Notes: generated by a model from the letters alone, not told the origin. A stretch of DNA of 45,494 bases from Gloeocapsa sp. PCC 73106 (GCF_000332035.1 NZ_ALVY01000207.1:1-45494), one strand, 5' to 3'; counted from the stretch's first letter, positions 1-10,300 are shown. Numbers and translations are program-made.

Positions 1-2
1 TA

Positions 3-590
3 TGGGCATCGATAGGAGCCGCGGCGAGACAAAAAGTAAGTTTCAAGGGTATAGGAGCAATTGAACCAGAAGAGGGACTAGCGATCTTAGAAAAACTAAT
101 GTCAGAATCAGTGACACAGGTAGGAGTAATCCCGATAGACTGGTCAGAGTTTCCAGCTATATCCCCCTTTTTTGCCGATTTTAGTAGAAAAAGCTCTCAA
201 CACAAATTTGATCTTCTTGAACAACTCAAGTCCAAACGTCCTCATGAGCGTCAAGCATTCTTAGTCGCATACCTACAAACAGAAATCAGCAAAGTCTTAG
301 GATTGCCTACCGGACAATATCCCCATCCAGAGCAGGGATTTTTTGAGCTGGGGATGGATTCTCTAATGTCTATTGAATTACGAAATCGTTTAGAAGCTAA
401 CTTGGGTCAAGGGATTCCTGCAACAGCAATTTTTCAATATCCGACAATTAAAGCATTAGCTCAGTATATAATTGAAAAGAATTATCAACTAGAAGCAACA
501 TCAGTGAAGCCGCAAGTACCAACTGAAATAAAAGATTCTCTGATTAGAGAACTCGAAGAACTAGAAGCATTATTAGGTGGGGAGCCATAA
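3..590 (+). CDS. Type I polyketide synthase, C-terminal part (KR end and ACP), 5' partial
   Basis: The reading frame is open from the first complete codon at base 3, so the Met at 99 is internal and the gene continues upstream of the window. The first residues (WASIGAAAR, then GIGAIEPEEG and GVIPIDWSEF) match the C-terminal end of a PKS ketoreductase domain. An acyl carrier protein follows, with the phosphopantetheine Ser in FFELGMDSLMSIEL at codon 360-362. A short acidic helical tail after the ACP (LIRELEELEALLG) looks like a docking segment. The KR active-site residues lie outside the window, so its activity cannot be judged. The stop is 2 nt before the next PKS gene, which presumably receives this ACP-bound chain. 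KS and AT domains are expected upstream but not seen. Confidence 0.9.
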   Translation, partial: WASIGAAARQKVSFKGIGAIEPEEGLAILEKLMSESVTQVGVIPIDWSEFPAISPFFADFSRKSSQHKFDLLEQLKSKRPHERQAFLVAYLQTEISKVLGLPTGQYPHPEQGFFELGMDSLMSIELRNRLEANLGQGIPATAIFQYPTIKALAQYIIEKNYQLEATSVKPQVPTEIKDSLIRELEELEALLGGEP

Positions 591-592
591 CC

Positions 593-3500
593 ATGAGCGA
601 AATGTCTCTAGAACAATCAGAGCGCATTTTAAACGCACTAAGAGAAGCAAAAACTAAACTGGAAGCGGCAGAACAAGACCGAAATGAACCTATTGCTATT
701 ATTGGAATGGCGGGGAGATTTCCAGGAGCCAGAAATATTGAACAGTACTGGCAAAATCTCTGTCAGGGAATTATGGGAATTCAATTTATAGAAGCTGATG
801 AGAATAGTCAGCATCCAAACTACGTCAATGTTTATGCTAGTTTCGAAGACGTGGAGTATTTTGACGCAGCTTTCTTCGGATATTCTCCTAGAGAAGCGGA
901 AATTATTGATCCTCAACATCGCGTCTTTCTAGAATGTGCTTGGGAAGCGTTAGAAAATGCAGGTTATGACTCAGAGCAGTATTCTGGCTCTATTGGGGTA
1001 TATGCAGGAGCTGCTCTAAATAGCTATTTAATTAACCTTTATTCTCAAGCAGATTTGAGAGAAGGCCTTGATAACGTGCAGACTGTCGTTGGTAACGTCA
1101 TGGGTTTGATGCCAACGAGGGTTTCCTATAAATTAAATCTAACTGGACCTAGTTGCGGGATTCAAACAGGGTGTTCTACATCTCTAGTCGCGGTTCATAT
1201 CGCTTGTCAAAGTTTACTTAATCGTGAATGCGATCTGGCTTTAGCAGGGGGGATAACGATTAGTTCACTAGGAAAATCGGGTTATTTCTTTGAAAAAGAC
1301 GGGATCGCTTCTCCTGATGGCTATTGTCGCGCCTTTGATGCGGATGCTCAAGGAACTGTATTCGGTAATGGTGTAGGTATAGTGGTGCTCAAGCGTTTAT
1401 CAGCAGCTTTAGCCGATGGAGATACTATCTATGCAGTTATTAAAGGTTCGGCGATTAATAACGATGGCTCTCAAAAAGTAGGATTAACTGCGCCTAGTGT
1501 AACAGGTCAAGCTGCGGTAATAGAATCGGCTTTAAAGAAAGCAGGTGTAGCACCAGAAACAATTAACTATATTGAAGCCCATGGCACAGGAACCGCTTTA
1601 GGCGATCCTATTGAAATTGCCGCTTTAAATCAAGTCTTTGGGAAATATACCAAGCAAACAGAATTCTGTGCTATTGGCTCTGTTAAAACTAATATTGGGC
1701 ATTTAGACGCGGCCGCAGGAATCTCAGGATTCATTAAAACCGTTCTTTCTCTTAAGCATCGACAAATTCCCCCTAGTCTGAATTTTACTCGTCCTAACCC
1801 TAAAATTGACTTTAATCATAGTCCTTTTTATGTAAATACTCAGCTCCAGGATTGGGCTAAAAATACCACTCCTAGACGAGCGGGGGTTAGTTCTTTCGGG
1901 ATGGGTGGTACCAATGCTCATGTTATTTTGGAAGAAGCTCCCGAGCAAATATCGCACCTAAAAGAGGGAAATTATTATTTATTCTTGCTTTCTGCTAAAA
2001 CTCAAACCGCTTTAGATACTGCTACGACTAACTTGGTTGAATACTTACAGCAGCATCCTGAAATAAATCTAGCTGATGTTGCCTATACATTGCAAGTAGG
2101 TCGCCGTACTTTTGATTATCGTCGCCTGGTGGTTTCTCAAAATATAGAAGCGCTAATGTCGTATACAAGCATCACTAGTTTTCAGCCCCCCACACCTAAA
2201 GCAGTAGCATTCATGTTTTCAGGTCAAGGTAGTCAGTATCTGAATATGGGTCGAGATTTGTATGAAAACTTACCCATATTTAAAAAATACGTTGATCGAT
2301 GTTGTGAAGGGTTGAAAGCTTATCTAGGTTGTGATTTACGAGATATAGTATATCCCTCTACTCAAGACCAAGAATTAAAGATAGCACAAACAGCCTACGC
2401 TCAGCCGGCTTTATTCGTTATAGAGTATGCTCTAGCACAATTGTGGCTGTCTTGGGGAATTCAACCTACGGCTATGATTGGTCATAGTATCGGCGAATAT
2501 GTGGCAGCTTGTCTAGGGGGGGTCTTTTCTCTAGAAGATGCGCTAAAAATCGTGGCTATTCGAGGCAAACTGATGCAACAATGTCCGTCAGGGGCAATGC
2601 TGTCGGTTTATCTGAGTTCGGAAAAAGTTGAATCCTACTTGGGAGAAGATTTAGTAATCGCCGCCAGTAATGCTCCCGAATTGTGCGTCATCTCAGGTGC
2701 GATCGCCTCAATAGCTCAATTAGAAAATCAATTAATTGAAGAAAATATCCCCTGTCGTCGTCTTTATACGTCTCACGCCTTCCATTCTCCCATGATGGAA
2801 CCTGTTTTGACTGAATTTACTCAACAACTCCAACAAATTCAGTTAAATGCGCCCCAAATTCCTTTTATCTCCAACGTTACAGGAACTTGGATCACCGACG
2901 CTGAAGCCACAAATCCTCATTATTGGGCAAAGCATCTCAGATATACGGTACGCTTTGCCGAAGGTATTGCTGAATTGATGCAATCTAATCCGATTCTTTT
3001 AGAAATTGGTCCAGGAGATACCCTCAGTAAGTTAGTTCAACAAGTACCCTCACCACAAAAAACCTTCTCAGATGCAGCTTTGCTACTTAATTCTGTAGAA
3101 GAACGTTGGCAATCAGGAGCAGTTACAGCAATTTCCTCCTTACCACACCCACAGAAAGCCGTCTCAGATGTGGCTTTTATACTCAATTCTCTAGGAAAAC
3201 TTTGGCTATCGGGAGTTGAAGTTGATTGGAAGGGATTTTATAGCGATCAAAAACGACAACGTGTCCCCTTACCTACTTATCCTTTTGAACGTCAACGCTA
3301 TTGGGTGGAAGTCAAACCCTTAGACAAACCCAAGAAAAAAGCAGAACTAAAAGATTATTTCTATTTTCCTACTTGGGAAAGGTCAAATACCCTAAATTAT
3401 CAACCTAAACAGCGATCATGGCTGATTTTTGACAATTTAGAAGAACTAGAACGGGAAAATCAAACTGTTATAGTCGCTAAAAGTGGAGAAAATTTTGCTC

Positions 3501-5080
3501 GCATCAGCGCCAAAGATTACACTATCAATCCTGAAAATAGTCAAGATTATAAAGAGTTACTGGAAACATTACAGGAACTAGGCAAAATTCCCGAAGCGAT
3601 CGCCTGGCAACTAAATGATCGCTTCAGCTTTAATAGCTTACTATACTTAGTCCAAGCCATACACAGCACAGGAATTACCCAGCCTATTCAATTAATAGTC
3701 ATTACGCGTGGTTTCTATGAGGTGATCGGCACAGAAAACCCCAATCCTGATCAAGCAACCATTTTAGGACTGTGTAAAGTCATCCCCCAAGAATTTCCCC
3801 AGATAACCTGTCGTCAAATCGATATCGAAACTAATACCGATTTACTCATGGAATTGAATCAAGAGAGTGAAGCGGTAGTGGCTTATCGAGGGGGGTATCG
3901 TTGGCTACAGACTTATCAACCCCTCTCTTTACCCCAACCCCAAAATCTACCCCTGCGAGAAGGAGGAAACTATCTGATTGCAGGTGAGTTAGTAGAAGGA
4001 TTGGGGCTGATATACGCCCAGTATTTAGCTCAAGCGATCGCGCCTTGCGCGCCACCCTTGGTGATCGCAGCAGCTAAGTTGATTTTCATCGCTCCTTTAG
4101 ATTTCCCCGAAAAAGCACAATGGGAAACTTGGTTAGCGACTCACCGACAACAAGATGAGATCAGTAACTGTATCCACAAATTACAAGCTATAGAGGCATC
4201 AGGAACTGAAATTGATTTATTTAGAGCAGATTTAGCTGATGAAGCCCAAATAAGCGAAATTATAGCCAAATTAGGAGAGATTCACGGAGTGATCCACGGG
4301 GATAAAATGGGCGATCGCTCTAGTTGTCTGATTGCCGATTTGACTCCCGAGAAATGCCACTATTTATGGCGTTCAAAAATTCAAGGATTACAGGTGTTAG
4401 AAAAGACGTTAAGGAGCAAAAACCCCGATTTTTACTTATTACAATCTTCTCTTTCCTCAGTGGTAGGAGGAGTTGGACTAGCGGCTTATGCGGCAGGGAA
4501 TACGTTTATGGATGCTTTAGCGCATCAAAAGCATAAAAAGGGTTCAACCCCTTGGTTTAGCGTCAATTGGGATGCTGTGCGAGCAGAAACTAGTCCCCTT
4601 GTAACTGGTTTTGATTTAGTTGATTTTGCCCTAACGCCCGATGAGGTTTGGGAGGTTACTCAAAGAATTATAGCCTGGTCGAGTAATTCTCAGATTGCGA
4701 TTTCAGCTACCGATTTACCCAGCAGAATCTCAAAGCAACCCACTCAAGAACATACTAGACCAGTTCTTCAAACGCCCTATGTAGCTCCATCTAACGAAGT
4801 TGAGCAAAAAGTGGCTGAAGCCTTACAAGAATTACTAGGGATTGAAAAAGTGGGCATTCACGATGATTTCTTTGAACTGGGGGGACATTCCCTACTAGCC
4901 ATTCAAGCCATGTCAAGATTACGAGAAATCTTTCAAATTGAACTACCAATGCGAGAGTTTCCCTTTGAGTCACCCACTGTTGCAGGAATCGCTAGCACGA
5001 TCATCAGGTTAGAAGAAGAAGCGATCGCCCAACTCTTAGAACAAGTAGAAAATCTCCAGGAGGATGAAAATGGATTTTAG
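593..5080 (+). CDS. Type I PKS module KS-AT-KR(degenerate)-ACP
   Basis: This 1495-residue protein is one polyketide extension module. A charged N-terminal helix (about 1-30) likely docks to the preceding ACP. The KS has active Cys194 (QTGCSTS) and His330 (EAHGTGT) and His370 (NIGHLDAAAG). The AT has nucleophile Ser632 (GHSIGEY) and HAFH at 728-731, the usual malonyl-CoA signature. A KR-like region spans about 960-1370: Ser1286, Tyr1299 and Asn1303 are in place, but the NADPH loop reads AGELVEGLG (about 1128-1137) instead of TGGLGGIG, and the usual HAAG reads HGDK. The ACP is PCP-like (LGGHSLL, Ser1433). I infer that the KR is impaired and the beta-keto group may persist. The AT-KR linker holds a 96-nt tandem duplication, and the KR contains a 35-bp HIP1-bounded repeat. 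The 3' end overlaps the monooxygenase gene. Confidence 0.95.
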   Translation: MSEMSLEQSERILNALREAKTKLEAAEQDRNEPIAIIGMAGRFPGARNIEQYWQNLCQGIMGIQFIEADENSQHPNYVNVYASFEDVEYFDAAFFGYSPREAEIIDPQHRVFLECAWEALENAGYDSEQYSGSIGVYAGAALNSYLINLYSQADLREGLDNVQTVVGNVMGLMPTRVSYKLNLTGPSCGIQTGCSTSLVAVHIACQSLLNRECDLALAGGITISSLGKSGYFFEKDGIASPDGYCRAFDADAQGTVFGNGVGIVVLKRLSAALADGDTIYAVIKGSAINNDGSQKVGLTAPSVTGQAAVIESALKKAGVAPETINYIEAHGTGTALGDPIEIAALNQVFGKYTKQTEFCAIGSVKTNIGHLDAAAGISGFIKTVLSLKHRQIPPSLNFTRPNPKIDFNHSPFYVNTQLQDWAKNTTPRRAGVSSFGMGGTNAHVILEEAPEQISHLKEGNYYLFLLSAKTQTALDTATTNLVEYLQQHPEINLADVAYTLQVGRRTFDYRRLVVSQNIEALMSYTSITSFQPPTPKAVAFMFSGQGSQYLNMGRDLYENLPIFKKYVDRCCEGLKAYLGCDLRDIVYPSTQDQELKIAQTAYAQPALFVIEYALAQLWLSWGIQPTAMIGHSIGEYVAACLGGVFSLEDALKIVAIRGKLMQQCPSGAMLSVYLSSEKVESYLGEDLVIAASNAPELCVISGAIASIAQLENQLIEENIPCRRLYTSHAFHSPMMEPVLTEFTQQLQQIQLNAPQIPFISNVTGTWITDAEATNPHYWAKHLRYTVRFAEGIAELMQSNPILLEIGPGDTLSKLVQQVPSPQKTFSDAALLLNSVEERWQSGAVTAISSLPHPQKAVSDVAFILNSLGKLWLSGVEVDWKGFYSDQKRQRVPLPTYPFERQRYWVEVKPLDKPKKKAELKDYFYFPTWERSNTLNYQPKQRSWLIFDNLEELERENQTVIVAKSGENFARISAKDYTINPENSQDYKELLETLQELGKIPEAIAWQLNDRFSFNSLLYLVQAIHSTGITQPIQLIVITRGFYEVIGTENPNPDQATILGLCKVIPQEFPQITCRQIDIETNTDLLMELNQESEAVVAYRGGYRWLQTYQPLSLPQPQNLPLREGGNYLIAGELVEGLGLIYAQYLAQAIAPCAPPLVIAAAKLIFIAPLDFPEKAQWETWLATHRQQDEISNCIHKLQAIEASGTEIDLFRADLADEAQISEIIAKLGEIHGVIHGDKMGDRSSCLIADLTPEKCHYLWRSKIQGLQVLEKTLRSKNPDFYLLQSSLSSVVGGVGLAAYAAGNTFMDALAHQKHKKGSTPWFSVNWDAVRAETSPLVTGFDLVDFALTPDEVWEVTQRIIAWSSNSQIAISATDLPSRISKQPTQEHTRPVLQTPYVAPSNEVEQKVAEALQELLGIEKVGIHDDFFELGGHSLLAIQAMSRLREIFQIELPMREFPFESPTVAGIASTIIRLEEEAIAQLLEQVENLQEDENGF
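3044..3235 (+). repeat. Diverged in-frame 96-nt tandem duplication in the PKS AT-KR linker
   Basis: Residues 818-849 and 850-881 of the PKS align with a 32-codon offset. Both units share PQK, SD, LNS, a Trp and SG at matching positions, and the DNA word TCTCAGATG recurs exactly 96 nt apart (3066 and 3162). The sister PKS gene at 22530-26885 has only one copy of this segment (SLPHPKQ...LGKLWLKG), so this is a duplication specific to this gene. Confidence 0.75.
4034..4068 (+). repeat. 35-bp HIP1-bounded interspersed repeat, copy 1 (inside PKS KR region)
   Basis: The repeat begins with GCGATCGC, ends with GGTGATCGC and carries a GC-rich core (GCCTTGCGCGCC). It is identical over 35 nt to 36656-36690 in an NRPS gene. 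Here it is read as AIAPCAPPLVIA inside the degenerate KR, just after the nucleotide-binding strand, where no such insert is expected. Confidence 0.8.
5058..5063 (+). promoter_or_regulatory. Ribosome binding site AGGAGG deciding the monooxygenase start
   Basis: A perfect AGGAGG lies directly against the ATG at 5064 (spacing 0) but 6 nt before the ATG at 5070. The second spacing is the normal one, so translation most likely starts at 5070, giving an N-terminus MDFSLFYF. Confidence 0.7.
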
Positions 5081-6122
5081 TTTATTTTATTTCGATGGGG
5101 ATGGTTCAACCGCTCAAGCGAATCAATATCAATTATTAATCGAAAGTGCTAAATTCGCCGATCGCAATAACTTGGTAGCGATTTGGACACCAGAGAGACA
5201 TTTTCATGCCTTTGGGGGATTATATCCCAATCCATCGATTACTGCAGCGGCTTTAGCTATGGTTACTGAAAAGATACAACTACGAGCAGGGAGTGTCGTC
5301 GTTCCTTTACACCATCCTGTGCGCATTGCTGAAGAATGGGCAGTTGTGGATAACCTATCTAATGGGCGAGTAGAGATCGCATTTGCTTCGGGTTGGACAA
5401 TAGACGAATTTATTCTTTCTAGTGAACCTCACGCCAATCGTAGAGCGACGATGTGGCGAGGGATTAAAGCGGTGCAGCGACTGTGGCGGGGGGAAGCTTA
5501 TGACTTTCAAGATGCCATAGGAAGAACCGTTAGCGCTAAAACCTTACCCAAACCCATTCAACCCCACTTACCAACTTGGATCGCCTGTCAATCATCAGAA
5601 ACCTTTATGGAAGCAGGAAAAATGGGGGCTAATGTGCTAACTTCCTTACTCGGAGGAACCATAGAAGAAGTCGCGCCTAAAATCAGTCTATATCGAAAAT
5701 CTTTAGCCAAACATGGTCATCAAAACGGAAAAGTTGCTTTAATGTTGCATACTTTTTTGGGTGAAGAAATCGATGAAGTCAAAGCAAAAGTTAAAGAGCC
5801 TTTTTGTCAGTATCTGAAAACTCATTATGACTTACTCGGTAACTTGGCAAAAGGAATGGGCTTAGATGTAAATCTCAAAAACTTCTCAGAAGATGATCTC
5901 GAGAGTTTATTACTCTTTGGGGTGGAAAGCTTTATGAAGGGACGCTCTCTCATCGGGACTCCCCGTAGCTGTCTTCCTTTTGTAGAAAAGATACGACAAA
6001 TAGGGGTGGATGAAATTGCCTGTTTAATCGATTTTGTACCCGATTTTGACAGTGTGATGGACAGTTTACCCTATTTAAAACAGTTACGCGATAGCTGCCA
6101 AGCAGTAGGGGTTACTGGATGA
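5070..6122 (+). CDS. Luciferase-like FMN-dependent monooxygenase (MupA / Atu3671-type, secondary metabolism)
   Basis: With the start at 5070 the protein has 350 residues; an upstream ATG at 5064 would add two. The N-terminus MDFSLFYF, the stretch PERHFHAFGGLYPNPS (about 41-56), the segment GRVEIAFASGW and the C-terminal GTPRSC are typical of the bacterial luciferase-like (TIM-barrel, FMNH2/O2) subfamily that occurs inside or beside PKS/NRPS lines. Family members oxidise carrier-bound polyketide or peptide intermediates. In microginin-type assembly lines the monooxygenase domain is thought to give an alpha-hydroxy group. Here it is free-standing, overlaps the PKS gene by 11 nt and the transporter by 4 nt, so it most plausibly acts on the polyketide part. 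The exact reaction (alpha-hydroxylation or oxygen insertion) is not decided by the sequence. Confidence 0.88.
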   Translation: MDFSLFYFDGDGSTAQANQYQLLIESAKFADRNNLVAIWTPERHFHAFGGLYPNPSITAAALAMVTEKIQLRAGSVVVPLHHPVRIAEEWAVVDNLSNGRVEIAFASGWTIDEFILSSEPHANRRATMWRGIKAVQRLWRGEAYDFQDAIGRTVSAKTLPKPIQPHLPTWIACQSSETFMEAGKMGANVLTSLLGGTIEEVAPKISLYRKSLAKHGHQNGKVALMLHTFLGEEIDEVKAKVKEPFCQYLKTHYDLLGNLAKGMGLDVNLKNFSEDDLESLLLFGVESFMKGRSLIGTPRSCLPFVEKIRQIGVDEIACLIDFVPDFDSVMDSLPYLKQLRDSCQAVGVTG

Positions 6123-7300
6123 AGAGTCTACATCGCAATGTCTGGATCTTAGGATGTGTAAGTTTACTGACAGATTTTGGGACTAAGATGATTCAGTCAA
6201 TCTTACCTTTGTTTTTAGTTTCTGTTTTGGGAGCTAATTTAATCACCGTGGGATTGATTGAAGGAATAGCTGAAGCAACAGCATCAGTAGTTAAAATTTT
6301 TTCGGGTGTATTGAGTGATTATTGGGGTAGACGCAAAGAATTAGCGATCGCAGGATATGGATTATCAGCCCTTGTGATTCCATTTTTTGTCTTAGCGAAT
6401 CATCCCATCTGGATTTTAATAGCTCGTTTTGGCGATCGCTTTGGCAAAGGTCTACGCGTCGCACCTCGTAACGCTTTAATTGCAGATGTGACCCCAGCAG
6501 GACAGAGGGGGGCAGCTTTTGGGTTACGACAGTCTCTTGATACTATTGGGGCTTTTGCGGGACCACTGGTTGCGATCATTCTAATGTACTCCACGGGGCA
6601 AAATTACCGCTTAATCTTTGCGATCGCTTTTATTCCTGGTTTTCTTTCGATATTGCTTTTAATAGTAGGTATTCAAGAACCTAGGCAAGCTATCTCTCAA
6701 AAACAGTCCCCTTGGCAATGGAACAATTTTAAACAGTTAAAAAAAGAATATTGGACCTTACTATTAGTCGCTTTAGTCTTTAATTTAGCCAATTTTAGCG
6801 ATGCGTTTTTAATTTTGCGAGCGAATCAAGTGGGGATTTCCCAGTCACTAATACCACTTTCTTTAGTGATCATGAACCTAACTTATTCCCTCAGTTCTTA
6901 TCCTTTTGGTCTATTATCTGACCGTATGGGAAGAACTAAGATTCTGAGTATTGGATTATTGCTTTTTGCTCTAGTTTATCTTGGTTTTGCTTTTGCTAAC
7001 AATCCTCTGCAAATCTGGGTACTTTTCGGAGTATATGGCTTGCATTTGGGATTGAGTCAGGGAGTTTTGTTAGCTTTAGTAACTGATTATACACCCAGTG
7101 CTTTACGAGGCACAGCCTTCGGGTTGATGAGTTTGGTGATTGGTTTAGCTTTATTACCCGCGAGTGGATTAGCGGGGTTGTTATGGCAATTTGTCAATCC
7201 ACAAGCTCCTTTTTTGGTAGGGAGTTTATTAGCGATCGCTTCTATGGTTATTTTATTGTTAATACCTAATAACACAAGGGAAGATAATGTTAAACGATGA
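6119..7300 (+). CDS. MFS transporter, putative exporter of the cluster product
   Basis: The 393-residue protein is very hydrophobic with about 12 predicted membrane segments in two halves. Two copies of the MFS loop motif are visible: GVLSDYWGRRKE (63-74) in the first half and GLLSDRMGRTK in the second. The stretch GDRFGKGLRVAPRNALIAD (105-123) is typical of a bacterial MFS_1 subfamily. Its start overlaps the monooxygenase stop as ATGA, and its end overlaps the next NRPS start by 14 nt, so it is co-translated with the biosynthetic genes. Export of, or self-protection against, the peptide-polyketide is the natural inference, but the substrate is not shown by the sequence. Confidence 0.88.
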   Translation: MKSLHRNVWILGCVSLLTDFGTKMIQSILPLFLVSVLGANLITVGLIEGIAEATASVVKIFSGVLSDYWGRRKELAIAGYGLSALVIPFFVLANHPIWILIARFGDRFGKGLRVAPRNALIADVTPAGQRGAAFGLRQSLDTIGAFAGPLVAIILMYSTGQNYRLIFAIAFIPGFLSILLLIVGIQEPRQAISQKQSPWQWNNFKQLKKEYWTLLLVALVFNLANFSDAFLILRANQVGISQSLIPLSLVIMNLTYSLSSYPFGLLSDRMGRTKILSIGLLLFALVYLGFAFANNPLQIWVLFGVYGLHLGLSQGVLLALVTDYTPSALRGTAFGLMSLVIGLALLPASGLAGLLWQFVNPQAPFLVGSLLAIASMVILLLIPNNTREDNVKR

Positions 7301-10300
7301 ACTATCTAAAAGAATCGCCGCTCTATCTCCGGAAAAGAGAGCCATTTTTGCAGAGCAACTCAAAAAAAGAAATCTAAAAACCATTATTCCCAGAAAAGAT
7401 AAAAATTCATTGCCCTTATCATTTTCTCAAGAACGCCTATGGTTTCTGCAACAGTTAGAGCAAAATAATGCAGCTTATAATATTGCGATCGCTTGGTATT
7501 TTACTGGTCAATTAGATATCCACAAGCTAGAAAATAGCCTCAATCAAATCATTCAACGACATGAAGTCTTGAGAACTCGATTTCCTGCTTCAGATGGCAA
7601 ACCTTATCAACATATTCTACCTCATTTAACATTAGAAATACCCATTATTCAGGTACAACCAGAAAAACTAGAAGCGATTACCCTCCAAGAAGCGAGACGT
7701 CCTTTTAATTTAGAAACAGAACCACTTTTAAGAGTAACTCTACTGCAATTATCTCCAGAAAAATCTATTTTACTCGTCACTTTTCATCATATTATTGCCG
7801 ATGGGTGGTCAAGGGGAATTTTCCTAAAAGAACTAATTAGTTTTTATAAAGGAGAAAATAACTTACCTGAATTACCGATACAGTACGTGGATTTTGCCGA
7901 GTGGGAAAAGAACTGGCTAAAAGGAGAACAACTGCAAACACAATTAGATTATTGGAAAACAAATTTAGCTTATTTACCCGTATTAAATCTTCCTACAGAT
8001 TTTACGCGTCCTGCTGTACAATCATTCCAAGGAGCGACCCAATCTTTTAATTTATCTCAGTCTTTAACTGACTCCCTAAAAAAGCTAAGTCGCTCAGAGG
8101 GAGTTACTTTATTCATGACTTTATTGACAGCTTTTAAGATTTTATTACATCGTTATACCGGTCAAGATGATTTAGTTATTGGGTCACCAATCGCCAATCG
8201 AAATTCTCAAGAAACAGAACCATTAATCGGCTTTTTTGTCAATACCTTATTGTTGAGAAGCAATCTCTCTGGAAATCCTACCTTTGTAGATTTATTACAA
8301 CAAATTAAAACAGTTACCACAGAAGCCTATAAACATCAAGATATACCCTTTGCTAAACTAGTTGAAGAATTGCAACCTGAAAGGAATCTCAGCCACAATC
8401 CTTTATTTCAAGTAATGTTTCAACTGCAAAATGAAGCCTATCAATTACAAAATGCCAGTTCACCAGAGTTAACCATTCCTAACCTTAAATTAGAGCAATC
8501 TTGGATCGATACACAGTTTACCAAATTTGATTTAACTTGGCATCTGGTAGAGAGAGAAACGGGTATATTAGGAGTAATTGAATACAGTACCGATTTATTC
8601 AAACCAGAAGCGATCGCCCGAACCTCTCAACACTTTCTACAATTACTTTCAGGAATTATTGCTAACCCACAGTCGCGAATTTCCGAATTACCACTTTTAA
8701 CTAAATCAGAACAAAATCAACTATTAGTTATAGGAAATCAGCCAGATGAGTCATTAGAATTGATTCACCAACTATTTGAAAAACAAGTTGAGAAGACACC
8801 TAATAATATTGCTGTGACTTGTGTCAATAAACAATTAACTTATCAAGAATTAAACCAAAAAGCCAATCAACTGGCGCATTATCTACAAAAATTAGGAGTA
8901 AAACCCGAAACCTTAGTAGGAATTTATTTTAAGCGTTCTCTAGAGATGGTTGTGGCTATTTTAGGAATACTTAAAGCAGGTGGTGCTTATGTACCCCTAG
9001 ATCCTGCTTATCCCCAAGAACGTTTAGCCTACATGTTAGAAGATGGGAAGGTTTCTTTACTCTTAACCCAAACAGAATTATTGAATAAATTACCTTCAGA
9101 AGATATAGGGAACAGGGAACAGGGAACAGGGAACAGGGGAACACCGGAACAGGGGAACAAATTATTAAATAAATTACCTGCAACTAATCTTAAAATTATT
9201 AATATTTCCTTAGACATCGAAACAGATGATTTAAGCAACCCTATTTCTCAACTTAATAAAGATAATTTAGCTTATGTGATATATACTTCGGGCTCCACAG
9301 GAAAACCGAAAGGAACGATGCTAACCCATGGAGGTTTAATTAACTATCTAAATTGGGCGATTGAAGCTTATCGAGTCGCTGAAGGTGAAGGTTCTCCAGT
9401 ACAATCTTCTATCGGTTTTGACGCTACGATTACGAGTTTATATACTCCCTTATTAGTTGGGAAAAAGGTGGTTTTATTACCCGAAGAACAAGCAATAGAA
9501 GCATTAAATACGGACTCTAAATACAGCTTACTCAAGTTAACTCCCGCTTACTTAAAAATTCTAAGTCAATTCCCCCTCAAAACCGCCCCCAATGCTTTAG
9601 TTATTGGTGGTGAAGCTTTATCAGGAAATAGTCTAACTTTTTGGCGAACCCATACACCTAATACACGTTTAATTAACGAATATGGACCCACTGAAACGGT
9701 GGTAGGTTGCTGTGTTTATGAGGTGGAAGCTTCTTTATCGGGTGCGGTACCTATTGGTAAAGCGATCGCTCATACACAACTTTACATCTTAGATCGCTAC
9801 TTACAACTAGTTCCCGTGGGTATACCGGGAGAATTGTACATAGGAGGTGCAGGTTTAGCGAGAGGTTATCTCAATCGACCTCATTTGACAGCAGAAAAGT
9901 TTATTCCCAATCCTTTTATACCAGGAGAACGTCTCTACAAAACGGGAGATTTAGCCCGATATTTAAGCGATGGGAATATCGAATATCTGGGACGACTCGA
10001 TGAACAAGTCAAACTCAGAGGGTTTCGCATTGAATTGGGAGAAATTGAAGCAGTTTTAAGCCAACATCCTCAAGTAAAAGACAACCTCGTTACTGTACAC
10101 GAAGACTCCCAAAGAACTAAACATTTAGTAGCCTATATTGTTTCAGAAACTACTCAAGATTGGCGTGATTTTCTCAAGTCTAAGCTTCCTGATCACATGA
10201 TTCCCTCAGTATTTATACCCCTATCTGCTTTTCCTCTAACCGCAAATGAAAAAATAGATCGCAAAGCTTTACCCATTCCTAATTTCTCATCCCAAAAAGC

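Noticed and set aside
99-590. A stand-alone small ACP gene starting at the ATG at 99
   Set aside because: The same frame is open to the window edge and encodes the end of a KR domain, so the Met is internal to a longer PKS.
3340-5080. Aminotransferase or methyltransferase domain in the PKS next to the monooxygenase, as in microginin lines
   Set aside because: Between AT and ACP only the KR-like region is present; no PLP-enzyme or SAM-binding motifs are visible.
9108-9159. Possible CRISPR-like array
   Set aside because: The unit is 7-8 nt with no spacers; it is a simple tandem repeat.
8971-9238. Two minus-strand reading frames of about 70 codons with Cys/Pro/Phe repeats
   Set aside because: They are antisense readings of the GGGAACA heptamers and the surrounding A domain; no ribosome binding site and no independent coding character.
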